From assembly GCA_963650165.1 (NCBI GenBank), contig CAVJKX010000001.1, positions 62,001-126,000 of the forward strand: a stretch of 64,000 nt of DNA, given 5' to 3'. Both the position numbers and the translations under genes were made by a program. The DNA comes from F23-B02 sp963650165 (GTDB taxonomy: Bacteria; Bacillota; Clostridia; Oscillospirales; Oscillospiraceae). The notes beneath the pieces are model-generated. The model was not told the DNA's origin, did not search any database, and saw only the letters and a program-made list of their open reading frames with translations. Shown here one piece after another: positions 1 through 7,013 of the stretch (position 1 is its first letter; the number at the start of each line of letters is the position of its first letter).

Positions 1-127
1 CAATTAATAAACCCTTGTCCCTTACGTCCTGAATCATACGCTTTATGGGCGCCGACTCGGGACTTACCATGGCTATAATGCGCTCGGCGCTGACCATGTT
101 TCCGAATCCTATATTAATAAGCGTCAT
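1..127 (-). CDS. remA: RemA/DUF370 extracellular matrix regulator, 3' end missing
   Basis: The reverse complement from base 127 reads MTLINIGFGNMVSAERIIAM and then a PESAPIKRMIQD stretch, the N-terminal half of the RemA/DUF370 family (about 85-90 aa). The gene runs off the left edge after about 42 codons. RemA is a small DNA-binding protein that activates matrix and osmoprotection genes in Bacillus; in Clostridia its target is unclear. The start lies 7 bases beyond the yicC stop, so both are probably co-transcribed. yicC-remA is a common order in Firmicutes (family knowledge). Confidence 0.9.
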   Translation of the reverse strand, partial: MTLINIGFGNMVSAERIIAMVSPESAPIKRMIQDVRDKGLLI

Positions 128-134
128 AGCTTCG

Positions 135-1013
135 TCACTCGATATTCTGGATCTGCTCGCGTATCTTCTCGATCTCGGACTTGAGATCGACGACAACGTG
201 GGCAATGTCGGAGTTCTGGCACTTTGAGCCCGTCGTGTTCGCCTCGCGGTTAAACTCCTGGAGCAGAAAGTCTATCTTTCTGCCGATGGGCGAACCGGTC
301 TCGAGCATCTGGCGCAGCTGCGCGATATGACTGCGCAGGCGCACGGTTTCCTCGTCAACGGCGATCCTGTCGGCAAATATGGCGGCCTCGGTGAGTATGC
401 GCGCCTCGTCTATGCCCGATGAGCCAAGTACCTCATTGAGCTTTCCGAGAAGTCTCTCGCGGTACTCCTTGACCGTCAGCGGCGAATTGGTCTCTATAAC
501 GGTAACATAGGCTTCTATATTCTCGAGCTTTGACAGCACGTCGGCCTTGAGCTTCTCGCCCTCGACTATGCGCATACGGTCAAAGTCGCACAGCGCCTGC
601 TCTGCAATGGCACGCATGCCCTCGGCCACGGCGTCCGCGTCGAGCTCCTTCTTTTCGACCGAAAGGACATCCGGCAAGCGGCTTATGCTCATGACGCTTG
701 CGTCGTTGGGCAGACCGTATTTGTCGGTCATGAAGCCCAGCGCATCAAGATATCCCTTTAAAAGCGGCTCGTTTACCTTGACGAGCATATCGTCGGCCAT
801 CGAAGTGTCAACGGTCACGAAAACATCCACCTTGCCGCGGCTTATATGCGAGCTCACGGCCTGCTTTATGGCTTCCTCGGCAAACAGGAAGCTGCGCGGC
901 ATTCTGATCGCCGTGTCCAGAAATTTGTTGTTTACGCTTTTAAGCTCAACGCTTACCTCTATGCCCTCGACGGTGCCCTTGGCGCTGCCGTAGCCGGTCA
1001 TGCTTTTTATCAT
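135..1013 (-). CDS. yicC: YicC family endoribonuclease
   Basis: 292 aa, the usual family length. It opens with the typical MIKSMTGYGSA and has the YicC N-terminal domain followed by the DUF1732 C-terminal domain, which contains GRKIDFLLQEFNREANT and ends in the SEIEKIREQIQNIE helix. YicC proteins are metal-dependent endoribonucleases that influence small-RNA turnover in E. coli. It sits between rseC-like (9-base gap) and remA (7-base gap), so it is inside one minus-strand unit that starts at cdaA. Confidence 0.93.
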   Translation of the reverse strand: MIKSMTGYGSAKGTVEGIEVSVELKSVNNKFLDTAIRMPRSFLFAEEAIKQAVSSHISRGKVDVFVTVDTSMADDMLVKVNEPLLKGYLDALGFMTDKYGLPNDASVMSISRLPDVLSVEKKELDADAVAEGMRAIAEQALCDFDRMRIVEGEKLKADVLSKLENIEAYVTVIETNSPLTVKEYRERLLGKLNEVLGSSGIDEARILTEAAIFADRIAVDEETVRLRSHIAQLRQMLETGSPIGRKIDFLLQEFNREANTTGSKCQNSDIAHVVVDLKSEIEKIREQIQNIE

Positions 1014-1022
1014 TTTTTCACC

Positions 1023-1430
1023 TCAACGAAGCTGTGTTATCTCAAATTTAATAGGGTTTCTGCGCTTGCTGCGGCGCTGATGCACGACCATTACGGCAAC
1101 GGCAGCGCAGAACACAACAAAGCTGCACAGAATGCACATGCCTTCTCCGAGGCCGATTGCAGCCGCAGCTGCATAGCCCAGCACGAAGGCCAGAAGCGGT
1201 ATGATATACACTATAAACACCGCGCCGAATATCCTCGAGCTGAGGGTTTCAATGACGACCTTTTCGCCCGGCTTTGCATTGACGGTGTTCTTGGCAAACG
1301 CCTTTATTTTGTTTTGGAACACACAGCTTTCACAATTGCCGCAGTTGCTTCCGCAGGCTGTGCCGCGGGCTACGACTACCTCGGCCATTCCGTTAGGAAG
1401 CACCTTGGTGACCACTGCATCCTGAGTCAT
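1023..1430 (-). CDS. RseC/MucC-like membrane protein with Cys cluster
   Basis: 135 aa. The N-terminal half is soluble and carries a cluster Cys26-Cys30-Cys33-Cys36, which could bind a metal or Fe-S centre. Two hydrophobic helices follow (about residues 66-90 and 93-115), then a basic tail. This is the layout of the RseC/MucC family, whose E. coli member belongs to the SoxR-reducing system. In Clostridia it often accompanies Rnf/redox genes, but here it lies directly behind cdaR. The start is preceded by a GGGAGG SD about 9 bases upstream. Specific function unknown. Confidence 0.8.
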   Translation of the reverse strand: MTQDAVVTKVLPNGMAEVVVARGTACGSNCGNCESCVFQNKIKAFAKNTVNAKPGEKVVIETLSSRIFGAVFIVYIIPLLAFVLGYAAAAAIGLGEGMCILCSFVVFCAAVAVMVVHQRRSKRRNPIKFEITQLR

Positions 1431-1447
1431 CGATAAAACCTCCCGTA

Positions 1448-2713
1448 CTAATCCTTGTATATTGTGACCGTCACCCTTACGTCGCCCACGGCGCCGACAT
1501 TGTCATGTCCGGAAACGGTGACCTTGGCGTTTACGATGATCTGCCCCGTCGTCGTGCCGTAATCGGAAAGATCGGCAACGACGGTTATGTCGTCGGCGCT
1601 TATCTTGTTGAGCACATCCTGACTGAGCGCCCGGAGCGTGACCTCAACCTCCTTGGTGTCGATCGTCGTGCGGTATCCGCTCGATACGCCCTTGACGGCA
1701 ATATTGGTCGTCGTGAAGGTCTTGGTATGCGTACCGTTTATCTCGATCGTTACGGCTGCCTCGGAAACGCCGGTGAGGTTCTGCACACCGTCGGGAAGCG
1801 TAATGGAGAACGTGTGCTCATAGCCGCTCGTAAACGACGAAAGATCGATCGTTCCGAGCTCGATATATTCCATATCGTCAACGATTCTCGAATCGCCGGC
1901 TACCTTTATGCTGCTCGGATCAATGCTGACGCTGCAGTCGCTCTCCGTGATGCCGCCGCCGGATATGAGCCGTACCTTCAGAGGGACCTCCTTGCTCTTG
2001 AGCACCGGCTGCGTCGCCGTCACTGTATTCTCGGAAATGTGCAGCTCGTCCTTATCGATAACGTTATCGTTTTTATCGCGCAGGGTAAACTCCGCTTCCT
2101 CGACATAGACGGAGTCTATCGTCTGGTCCTTGCCGAAGCTGACCCATGCGTGGTCGATCTTGTTGATAATGTCCTCGGGGCCCTCGACCGTGAGCGTCTT
2201 TGGCTCGAAGGAAAACTCCTCTGCCACGCAGCCCTCGGCGATAGCACCCTCAAAGCTGCCCTTGATATCGATGGTCTTGACTCCGTTTTTGACAACCGTG
2301 AAGTTTATCGTATCCGGCGTTTTACGCACGACGCTTATCTCGCTTTCGTTGACGTAGCTGGGGAAAACGAGCTTGTACGTCCATGTCATATTATTGGGCG
2401 ATGTGATGCTGCTCACGTCGATAACGGCCTTTATGTCGGAGGCCTTGAGCTTTGATATCATGCTGCGGTTGCCCTTGACAACGATGCTTACGGTATCTGC
2501 GCTGACATCGCTTATCGAAAGGTTGTGCTCGTTCAAGAGCTCCTCCTGCCCCTGAAACTCGACCGGGATGCCCGTGAAGGTAAGGTTGCTGTCGGACGAA
2601 TCCTGACCGGTAACATATACCCACATCAGCAGCGAAAACAGCAGCGATACGACCATCCAGAATACCTTGCTGTCGTATATTTTATTAGTTCTTTTTTTCT
2701 GTTCCATCATCAT
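1448..2713 (-). CDS. cdaR: CdaR, YbbR-domain regulator of c-di-AMP cyclase
   Basis: 421 aa: a short cytoplasmic N-terminus, one membrane helix (about residues 16-33) and four extracytoplasmic YbbR repeats. CdaR binds CdaA and modulates its cyclase activity (known for Bacillus and Listeria). The gene overlaps the cdaA end by 29 bases. Three ATGs stand in tandem at 2713, 2710 and 2707. An AAGGTG SD just upstream is better spaced for the last of these, so the start may be 2-6 bases shorter than given. glmM, the usual third gene of this operon, is absent here and found at 43.7 kb. Confidence 0.92.
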   Translation of the reverse strand: MMMEQKKRTNKIYDSKVFWMVVSLLFSLLMWVYVTGQDSSDSNLTFTGIPVEFQGQEELLNEHNLSISDVSADTVSIVVKGNRSMISKLKASDIKAVIDVSSITSPNNMTWTYKLVFPSYVNESEISVVRKTPDTINFTVVKNGVKTIDIKGSFEGAIAEGCVAEEFSFEPKTLTVEGPEDIINKIDHAWVSFGKDQTIDSVYVEEAEFTLRDKNDNVIDKDELHISENTVTATQPVLKSKEVPLKVRLISGGGITESDCSVSIDPSSIKVAGDSRIVDDMEYIELGTIDLSSFTSGYEHTFSITLPDGVQNLTGVSEAAVTIEINGTHTKTFTTTNIAVKGVSSGYRTTIDTKEVEVTLRALSQDVLNKISADDITVVADLSDYGTTTGQIIVNAKVTVSGHDNVGAVGDVRVTVTIYKD

Positions 2714-3578
2714 TCACCTTATGCTTATCGAAAAAACGAGAAAAAACTTCAGCCGCGGTACTCTTCTTTGACTCTTCAACTATGAGCTCTTTTCGCAGGA
2801 TCTGCTCAAGCATGGACACCGATAGGTTTCGCTTGAGCATACCGTCAACGGCGACGGAGATGCCGCCTGTTTCCTCGGACACGATGATCGTTATCGCGTC
2901 GGACACCTCGCTTGCGCCGATGCCTGCGCGGTGGCGCATGCCGAGATCCTTGCTGAGGTTTGTCTTGCTCGTGAGCGGAAGCACGCAGCCTGCGGCAGCG
3001 ATCCTGAAATTGCGGATAATGAGCGCGCCGTCATGCAGCGGAGCCTTGGGATAGAATATGTTCTTCAAAAGCTCTGCCGTTATGTCTGCGTCTATGATGG
3101 TACCCGTCGTCATGATATCGCTGAGCTTTACGTTGCGCTCATAAATGATAAGGGCGCCCGTTCTGCTTTTTGACATCTGCTCGCAGGCAAGCACCGTCTG
3201 CGTTATGGCAGACTCGGCCTTGCTGGTCGCCTGCACCTTAGGCGAGAAGATACCGTAAAAGTCCTTGCTGCCCATTTTCGACAGGAGCTTTCGCAGCTCC
3301 GGCTGGAATATTATGACCAATGCTATAAGACCTATCTCGACCGTCTTGCGCAGGATAAAGTTTATCATCGTCAGATTGAACACCGACGGGCCCGACAGCC
3401 ACAAGACGACAAGCAGCAAGAGTATGCCCTTTGCAAGGTTATACGAGCTTGTCTTGCGCACAAGATCAATTACCTTATAGAACAGAAAAGCAACGATAAG
3501 GATGTCAACGACATCCCAGAAGCTTATTGTCGAGAGGTAATTGAGCATTCTCAAAAAATAACTCGAAAAGTCCTGCAT
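2685..3578 (-). CDS. cdaA: CdaA diadenylate cyclase
   Basis: About 297 aa. Three membrane helices in the first 95 residues are followed by a DisA_N cyclase domain. The catalytic DGA (LHDGALI, about residues 183-185) and RHR (MRHRAGIG, about 215-217) motifs are intact. It makes c-di-AMP from two ATP at the membrane, a second messenger for potassium and wall homeostasis. I chose ATG at 3578, with GGGG at 3585-3588 as SD; an in-frame TTG at 3590 would add 4 residues. It is the first gene of the cdaA-cdaR-rseC-yicC-remA run. Confidence 0.95.
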   Translation of the reverse strand: MQDFSSYFLRMLNYLSTISFWDVVDILIVAFLFYKVIDLVRKTSSYNLAKGILLLLVVLWLSGPSVFNLTMINFILRKTVEIGLIALVIIFQPELRKLLSKMGSKDFYGIFSPKVQATSKAESAITQTVLACEQMSKSRTGALIIYERNVKLSDIMTTGTIIDADITAELLKNIFYPKAPLHDGALIIRNFRIAAAGCVLPLTSKTNLSKDLGMRHRAGIGASEVSDAITIIVSEETGGISVAVDGMLKRNLSVSMLEQILRKELIVEESKKSTAAEVFSRFFDKHKVNDDGTEKKN

Positions 3579-3601
3579 TATAATCCCCAATCATCTTTAT
3601 C

Positions 3602-3625
3602 TGCGGACTGCGGGTGCAGTCCGCA
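3602..3625 (-). promoter_or_regulatory. Perfect hairpin in the cdaA leader
   Basis: A 10-bp perfect stem (TGCGGACTGC with its complement) closes a 4-base loop between the cdaA promoter and its SD. No U-run follows it on the minus strand, so it is not a classical terminator. It could slow or protect the leader or block initiation; the function is inference. Confidence 0.5.
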
Positions 3626-3649
3626 CTTTGCTGTATTTTTAATCACTAT

Positions 3650-3678
3650 ATTATATAATATTAAAGCTCAAAAGGCAA
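3650..3678 (-). promoter_or_regulatory. Sigma-A promoter for cdaA operon
   Basis: Minus strand: -35 TTGCCT (3673-3678), 17-base spacer, -10 TATAAT (3650-3655). The -10 lies about 70 bases upstream of the cdaA start, giving a leader of roughly 65 nt that contains the 3602-3625 hairpin. Confidence 0.65.
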
Positions 3679-3731
3679 TTAAATATTGATTAATTTTCTT
3701 GCCGCCGAAAAAAAACTGACGCGGCAGCTTT

Positions 3732-4847
3732 TTAATTGTATGCCGTTTCTTCAATTACGGCACAGGCTGCCGCAGTCTGCCGCTTGGAGATAAACGGCGA
3801 AAAGCTTATGCGCACGGTGCCTGTGGACTCGGTACCCGCCGTCCGGTGTGCAAGCGGAGCGCAGTGCAGTCCGCAGCGCGCGGCGATGCCTCTTGAGCTG
3901 AGCCTTTCGCAGAAATCCTCGCAGTTGAGCGTTTTATGGCGGAGCGACAGCACACCGGCCTGAGTTCCGGCCTTTCCGGAAAAGATCTCGAGCGAGGGTA
4001 TTCGTCCGAGGCGCTCCGCCGCTTCACGGCAGAGCATTGATTCATACGCGCCGATCGTCTCCTCGCCCTTATCCGAAACATATCTTATGCCCTCGCACAG
4101 TCCGGCAATACCGGCAACATTTAAGGTTCCGGCCTCGGCTCTGTCCGGAAGGAAGGCCGGCATGGACTGTATAAGGCTATCAGAGCCCGTGCCGCCATAC
4201 ATGAGCGGCTCCGGTGCGTCGGTGCACAGAAGTATCCCCGTTCCCTGCGGGCCGAGAAGTCCCTTATGCCCCGGCATTGCGATAAACGCAGCGTCAAGCC
4301 GGGCGCAGTCTATCTTTTCAATGCCCGCCGACTGGGATGCGTCAATTATAAGCGGCACGCCGTATCGCCTGCACAGCGCAGATATCTCATACACCGGCTG
4401 CACGAAGCCGAAAACATTGGAGACGTGATTGCACACTGCAAGGTCAGCGCCCGGAATCTTCTCCTCAAACGCCGCTATAACGCTGTGAGCGTCAAACAGC
4501 CTTCCTGCCGCAGCCGTGACGTCGGCTCCGATACCGTACAGCGGGCGTGTAACGGAGTTGTGCTCGTATCCGGATATCACGACGCGGCTGCCGCGCCGTG
4601 CGAGCGTTCTTATTGCAATGTTCAGCGCGTGAGTTGCATTCATGGTGAACACGACATTCTCAGGCTTATCGAAATTAAACAGCCTGCATGCAAGCTCCCT
4701 GCACTCATAGACCTTGTCGGCAGCGCGCATTGCGGCACTGTATGCGCCTCTGCCGGGACTTGACATCGTATTGAGCGCGTTCATCACGGCTGTTTTAACG
4801 CTTTTGGGCTTCAAAAAGCTTGTCGCGGCGGAGTCAAGGTATATCAC
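3732..4847 (-). CDS. Class V aminotransferase, cysteine desulfurase family (TIGR01977-like)
   Basis: 371 aa PLP enzyme of the NifS/SufS fold. It opens with YLDSAATS. The PLP lysine is Lys195 in MPGHKGLLGP, His96 lies in SGYEHNSV, and a candidate catalytic cysteine is Cys329 in CGLHCAP. It would release sulfur or selenium from cysteine or selenocysteine as an enzyme-bound persulfide. The gene overlaps the upstream DUF3343 gene by ATGA (4 bases), so the two are translationally coupled; DUF3343 proteins are thought to be S/Se carriers. The physiological acceptor is unknown. No isc or suf genes are in the window. Confidence 0.88.
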   Translation of the reverse strand: MIYLDSAATSFLKPKSVKTAVMNALNTMSSPGRGAYSAAMRAADKVYECRELACRLFNFDKPENVVFTMNATHALNIAIRTLARRGSRVVISGYEHNSVTRPLYGIGADVTAAAGRLFDAHSVIAAFEEKIPGADLAVCNHVSNVFGFVQPVYEISALCRRYGVPLIIDASQSAGIEKIDCARLDAAFIAMPGHKGLLGPQGTGILLCTDAPEPLMYGGTGSDSLIQSMPAFLPDRAEAGTLNVAGIAGLCEGIRYVSDKGEETIGAYESMLCREAAERLGRIPSLEIFSGKAGTQAGVLSLRHKTLNCEDFCERLSSRGIAARCGLHCAPLAHRTAGTESTGTVRISFSPFISKRQTAAACAVIEETAYN

Positions 4848-5095
4848 AGGATCACCTCGGAATAGCTGCCGTCATCGCGGCGAAGAAAGACCTTGCCCCG
4901 GAGCTGACTTTCGCGGCGCAGTATCTCTGCGGCGGCGGCACCGCGGGCATATGCCACGCTCACGCCGTAGCTGCATCCGCCGGTGCCGAGACCTGCCGGA
5001 GCCTTCCGAACCGATGCCGATATCGCGTTTTTTTCAAGCAGTCTGGCCGCGGACTGCGCATAGGTAAGCGAGCGGCACATAAATATATAGCGCAT
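4844..5095 (-). CDS. DUF3343 putative Se/S carrier protein
   Basis: 83 aa, beginning MRYIFMCRSLTYAQ, which matches the DUF3343 pattern of a short N-terminal strand, a helix and a central GGCSYGVSV loop with a conserved cysteine. Such proteins are found next to TIGR01977-type desulfurases and are proposed to accept sulfur or selenium. SD GGGGA is about 8 bases before ATG. The role is inferred from the family and the 4-base overlap with its partner. Confidence 0.82.
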   Translation of the reverse strand: MRYIFMCRSLTYAQSAARLLEKNAISASVRKAPAGLGTGGCSYGVSVAYARGAAAAEILRRESQLRGKVFLRRDDGSYSEVIL

Positions 5096-5143
5096 AATTG
5101 TCCCCTTCTTTTTTGGTTCATACTATGCTCAGGGGGCATATGC

Positions 5144-5177
5144 AGTTAAAATTATCAGGCAGCAAAAGCTGCCTGAT
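5144..5177 (-). terminator. Intrinsic terminator after ispF
   Basis: 10-bp perfect stem ATCAGGCAGC (5154-5163) paired with 5168-5177, loop AAAA on the plus strand. On the minus strand it is followed by AATTTTAAC. It closes the carD-ispD-ispF unit. Confidence 0.75.
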
Positions 5178-5182
5178 ACTGA

Positions 5183-5650
5183 TCAGTCTATTAAAACGAC
5201 AGCGTGCGCTGCGATGCCGAGACCCTCGCCGGTAAAGCCGAGCTTTTCCTCGGTAGTCGCCTTGACGCTGACACTGCCGGTCTCAACGCCCATGGCTTCA
5301 GCCAGAGCAGCACGCATATCCTCGATATACGGCTTGAGCTTCGGCCGCTGCGCAATGACCGTGCAGTCGACGTTTACTACGGAGTAGCCGTGCCCGCGCA
5401 GAAGGCTCATGACCTTCTTTAAGAGCACTATACTGTCCGCACCGAGGTAGGCATCGTCGCTGTCGGGGAAAAGTCCGCCGATATCTCCAAGCGCCGCCGC
5501 GCCGAGCAGCGCGTCCATCAGCGCATGGGTCAAAACGTCCGCATCGGAATGACCGAGCAGACCCTTTTCGTACGGTATATCAACGCCGCCGAGGATGAGC
5601 TTACGCCCTTCGACGAGCCTGTGAACATCATAGCCGTGCCCGATACGCAT
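5183..5650 (-). CDS. ispF: 2-C-methyl-D-erythritol 2,4-cyclodiphosphate synthase
   Basis: 155 aa, the family length. MRIGHGYDVHRL carries the metal ligands Asp8 and His10; GHSDADVLTHA and the C-terminal KATTEEKLGFTGEG motif are intact. It forms MEcPP from CDP-ME2P, the fifth step of the MEP isoprenoid pathway. Its ATG overlaps the ispD stop as TAATG, so it is translationally coupled to ispD. Confidence 0.97.
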   Translation of the reverse strand: MRIGHGYDVHRLVEGRKLILGGVDIPYEKGLLGHSDADVLTHALMDALLGAAALGDIGGLFPDSDDAYLGADSIVLLKKVMSLLRGHGYSVVNVDCTVIAQRPKLKPYIEDMRAALAEAMGVETGSVSVKATTEEKLGFTGEGLGIAAHAVVLID

Positions 5651-6381
5651 TATCTGCCGCTCCTTTCGGCGAGTATTCCCTCGGCGATATACATATCACG
5701 TGCCGTAGTGAGCTTTATGTTATCCGCCTCGCCCGCGACGATCGTGACCTTATAGCCCATAGCCTCGACGGCGGAGCAATCGTCTGTTATCTTTACGCCC
5801 TTATCCTGCGCACGGGTGAGCGCGGCCTTTATCATCTCGGTCATGAATACCTGCGGCGTCTGCATGAGCGCGACGAGATCCCTTGACGGTGTTTCGGTTA
5901 CGGCACCCTTGGAGTTTAAAACGCGAACCGTATCCGTCGGTGCGACCGCCGGTGCGGCAGCGTCATGCTGATGCGCGGAATGAACGACGCGCTCGATGAG
6001 CCCGGAGCTCAAAAACGGACGCGCACCGTCATGAATGGCGATGTATTTGGCCTTTGCGTCGGCATTGCTGACACCGATCAGCGAGGATTCGGTCCTCGTT
6101 TTGCCGCCGAGCACGACCTTGCTTGCTTTTTTTATGCCGTAGTCATGGCAGATATCCGCCACCTCCTGCAGGCTTTCGTATTTGGTGACGACAACTATCT
6201 CGTCGATGCAGTCGGACGCCTGCAGAGCCTTGAGCGTATGAGCGATAACCGGTATTCCTCCGAGCGGCATGAGTATCTTATCCCTTCCCATGCGCTGCGA
6301 ATTTCCGGCGGCAAGCACCACCGCCGTGCAGAAATCACCGTCATTTGTCTTGAGTTTAAATATTTTATTTATTATCGACAC
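5650..6381 (-). CDS. ispD: 2-C-methyl-D-erythritol 4-phosphate cytidylyltransferase
   Basis: 243 aa. The nucleotide-binding signature AVVLAAGNSQRMGRDK follows an unusual N-terminal extension of about 18 residues (MSIINKIFKLKTNDGDF), and a HDGARPF motif lies mid-protein. It makes CDP-ME, the third MEP step. It sits 6 bases after carD and overlaps ispF by one base. ispD-ispF adjacency behind carD is a common Firmicutes order. Confidence 0.96.
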   Translation of the reverse strand: MSIINKIFKLKTNDGDFCTAVVLAAGNSQRMGRDKILMPLGGIPVIAHTLKALQASDCIDEIVVVTKYESLQEVADICHDYGIKKASKVVLGGKTRTESSLIGVSNADAKAKYIAIHDGARPFLSSGLIERVVHSAHQHDAAAPAVAPTDTVRVLNSKGAVTETPSRDLVALMQTPQVFMTEMIKAALTRAQDKGVKITDDCSAVEAMGYKVTIVAGEADNIKLTTARDMYIAEGILAERSGR

Positions 6382-6387
6382 TGAAGC

Positions 6388-6870
6388 TTACTCCTCTTTA
6401 AGTGCTGCGCACAGCCTTTTTTCCACATTGTCGTAGTCGCTCTGCGTTGCGACAACGAGCTCAGATATGAGAATCTGCTTTGCCGAGTGGAGCATTTTGC
6501 GCTCGCCCGTGGACAGGCCGCGCTCTCCGTCCCGGCGCATGAGCCCCTTGACGACTGCCGCAACATCAAACAGATTGCCGCTTTTTATCTTATCCATGTT
6601 CTCGCGGTAGCGCTTGTTCCAGTTCTGGGTCATGGATATCTCTATCTCTCTGAATGCCTCAAACACCTTTTCCGCCTCGCCGCGCGATATTATCGATCTC
6701 ACGCCGATCTCCTCGCAGCCCGAAACGGGAACCATTACCACCATATCACCTACGGGCAGTTTGAGGACGTAGTAGTCCCGTTCGGCGCCGTTGATTTTTT
6801 TCGTTACTATACTCTCGATAATGCCGGCGCCATGCATCGGATGCGCAATATAATCGCCAATTTTGAACAA
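6388..6870 (-). CDS. CarD/CdnL-type RNA polymerase-binding regulator
   Basis: About 160 aa. The N-terminal CarD/TRCF interaction domain (MFKIGDYIAHPMHGAGIIES) binds the RNA polymerase beta subunit, and the helical C-terminal half contacts promoter DNA. These proteins stabilise open complexes, often at rRNA promoters. TTG at 6870 is 7 bases after AAGGAGGA and is my choice; GTG at 6876 would place the SD only 1-2 bases away. It is first in the carD-ispD-ispF unit, with its own strong promoter. Confidence 0.92.
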   Translation of the reverse strand: MFKIGDYIAHPMHGAGIIESIVTKKINGAERDYYVLKLPVGDMVVMVPVSGCEEIGVRSIISRGEAEKVFEAFREIEISMTQNWNKRYRENMDKIKSGNLFDVAAVVKGLMRRDGERGLSTGERKMLHSAKQILISELVVATQSDYDNVEKRLCAALKEE

Positions 6871-6901
6871 GGCCACTCCTCCTTAAACTGTTTATAATAT
6901 A

Positions 6902-6930
6902 ATTATACACAAATTGTTGTTTTTTTGCAA
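6902..6930 (-). promoter_or_regulatory. Promoter of carD-ispD-ispF
   Basis: Minus strand: -35 TTGCAA (6925-6930), 17-base spacer, -10 TATAAT (6902-6907). It is about 25 bases from the SD of carD. Confidence 0.75.
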
Positions 6931-6960
6931 GAAAGAATAGCGATTTTCATTGATATTTCA

Positions 6961-6992
6961 ATAAAAACAGCCTGCCGCGTTTGCGGCAGGCT
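6961..6992 (-). terminator. Intrinsic terminator after ispH-rpsA
   Basis: 10-bp perfect GC-rich stem (AGCCTGCCGC with complement, loop of 4) followed on the minus strand by GTTTTTATT. It lies about 20 bases past the ispH-rpsA stop. Confidence 0.85.
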
Positions 6993-7013
6993 ATTACAGA
7001 ATGTTAAACTGTA

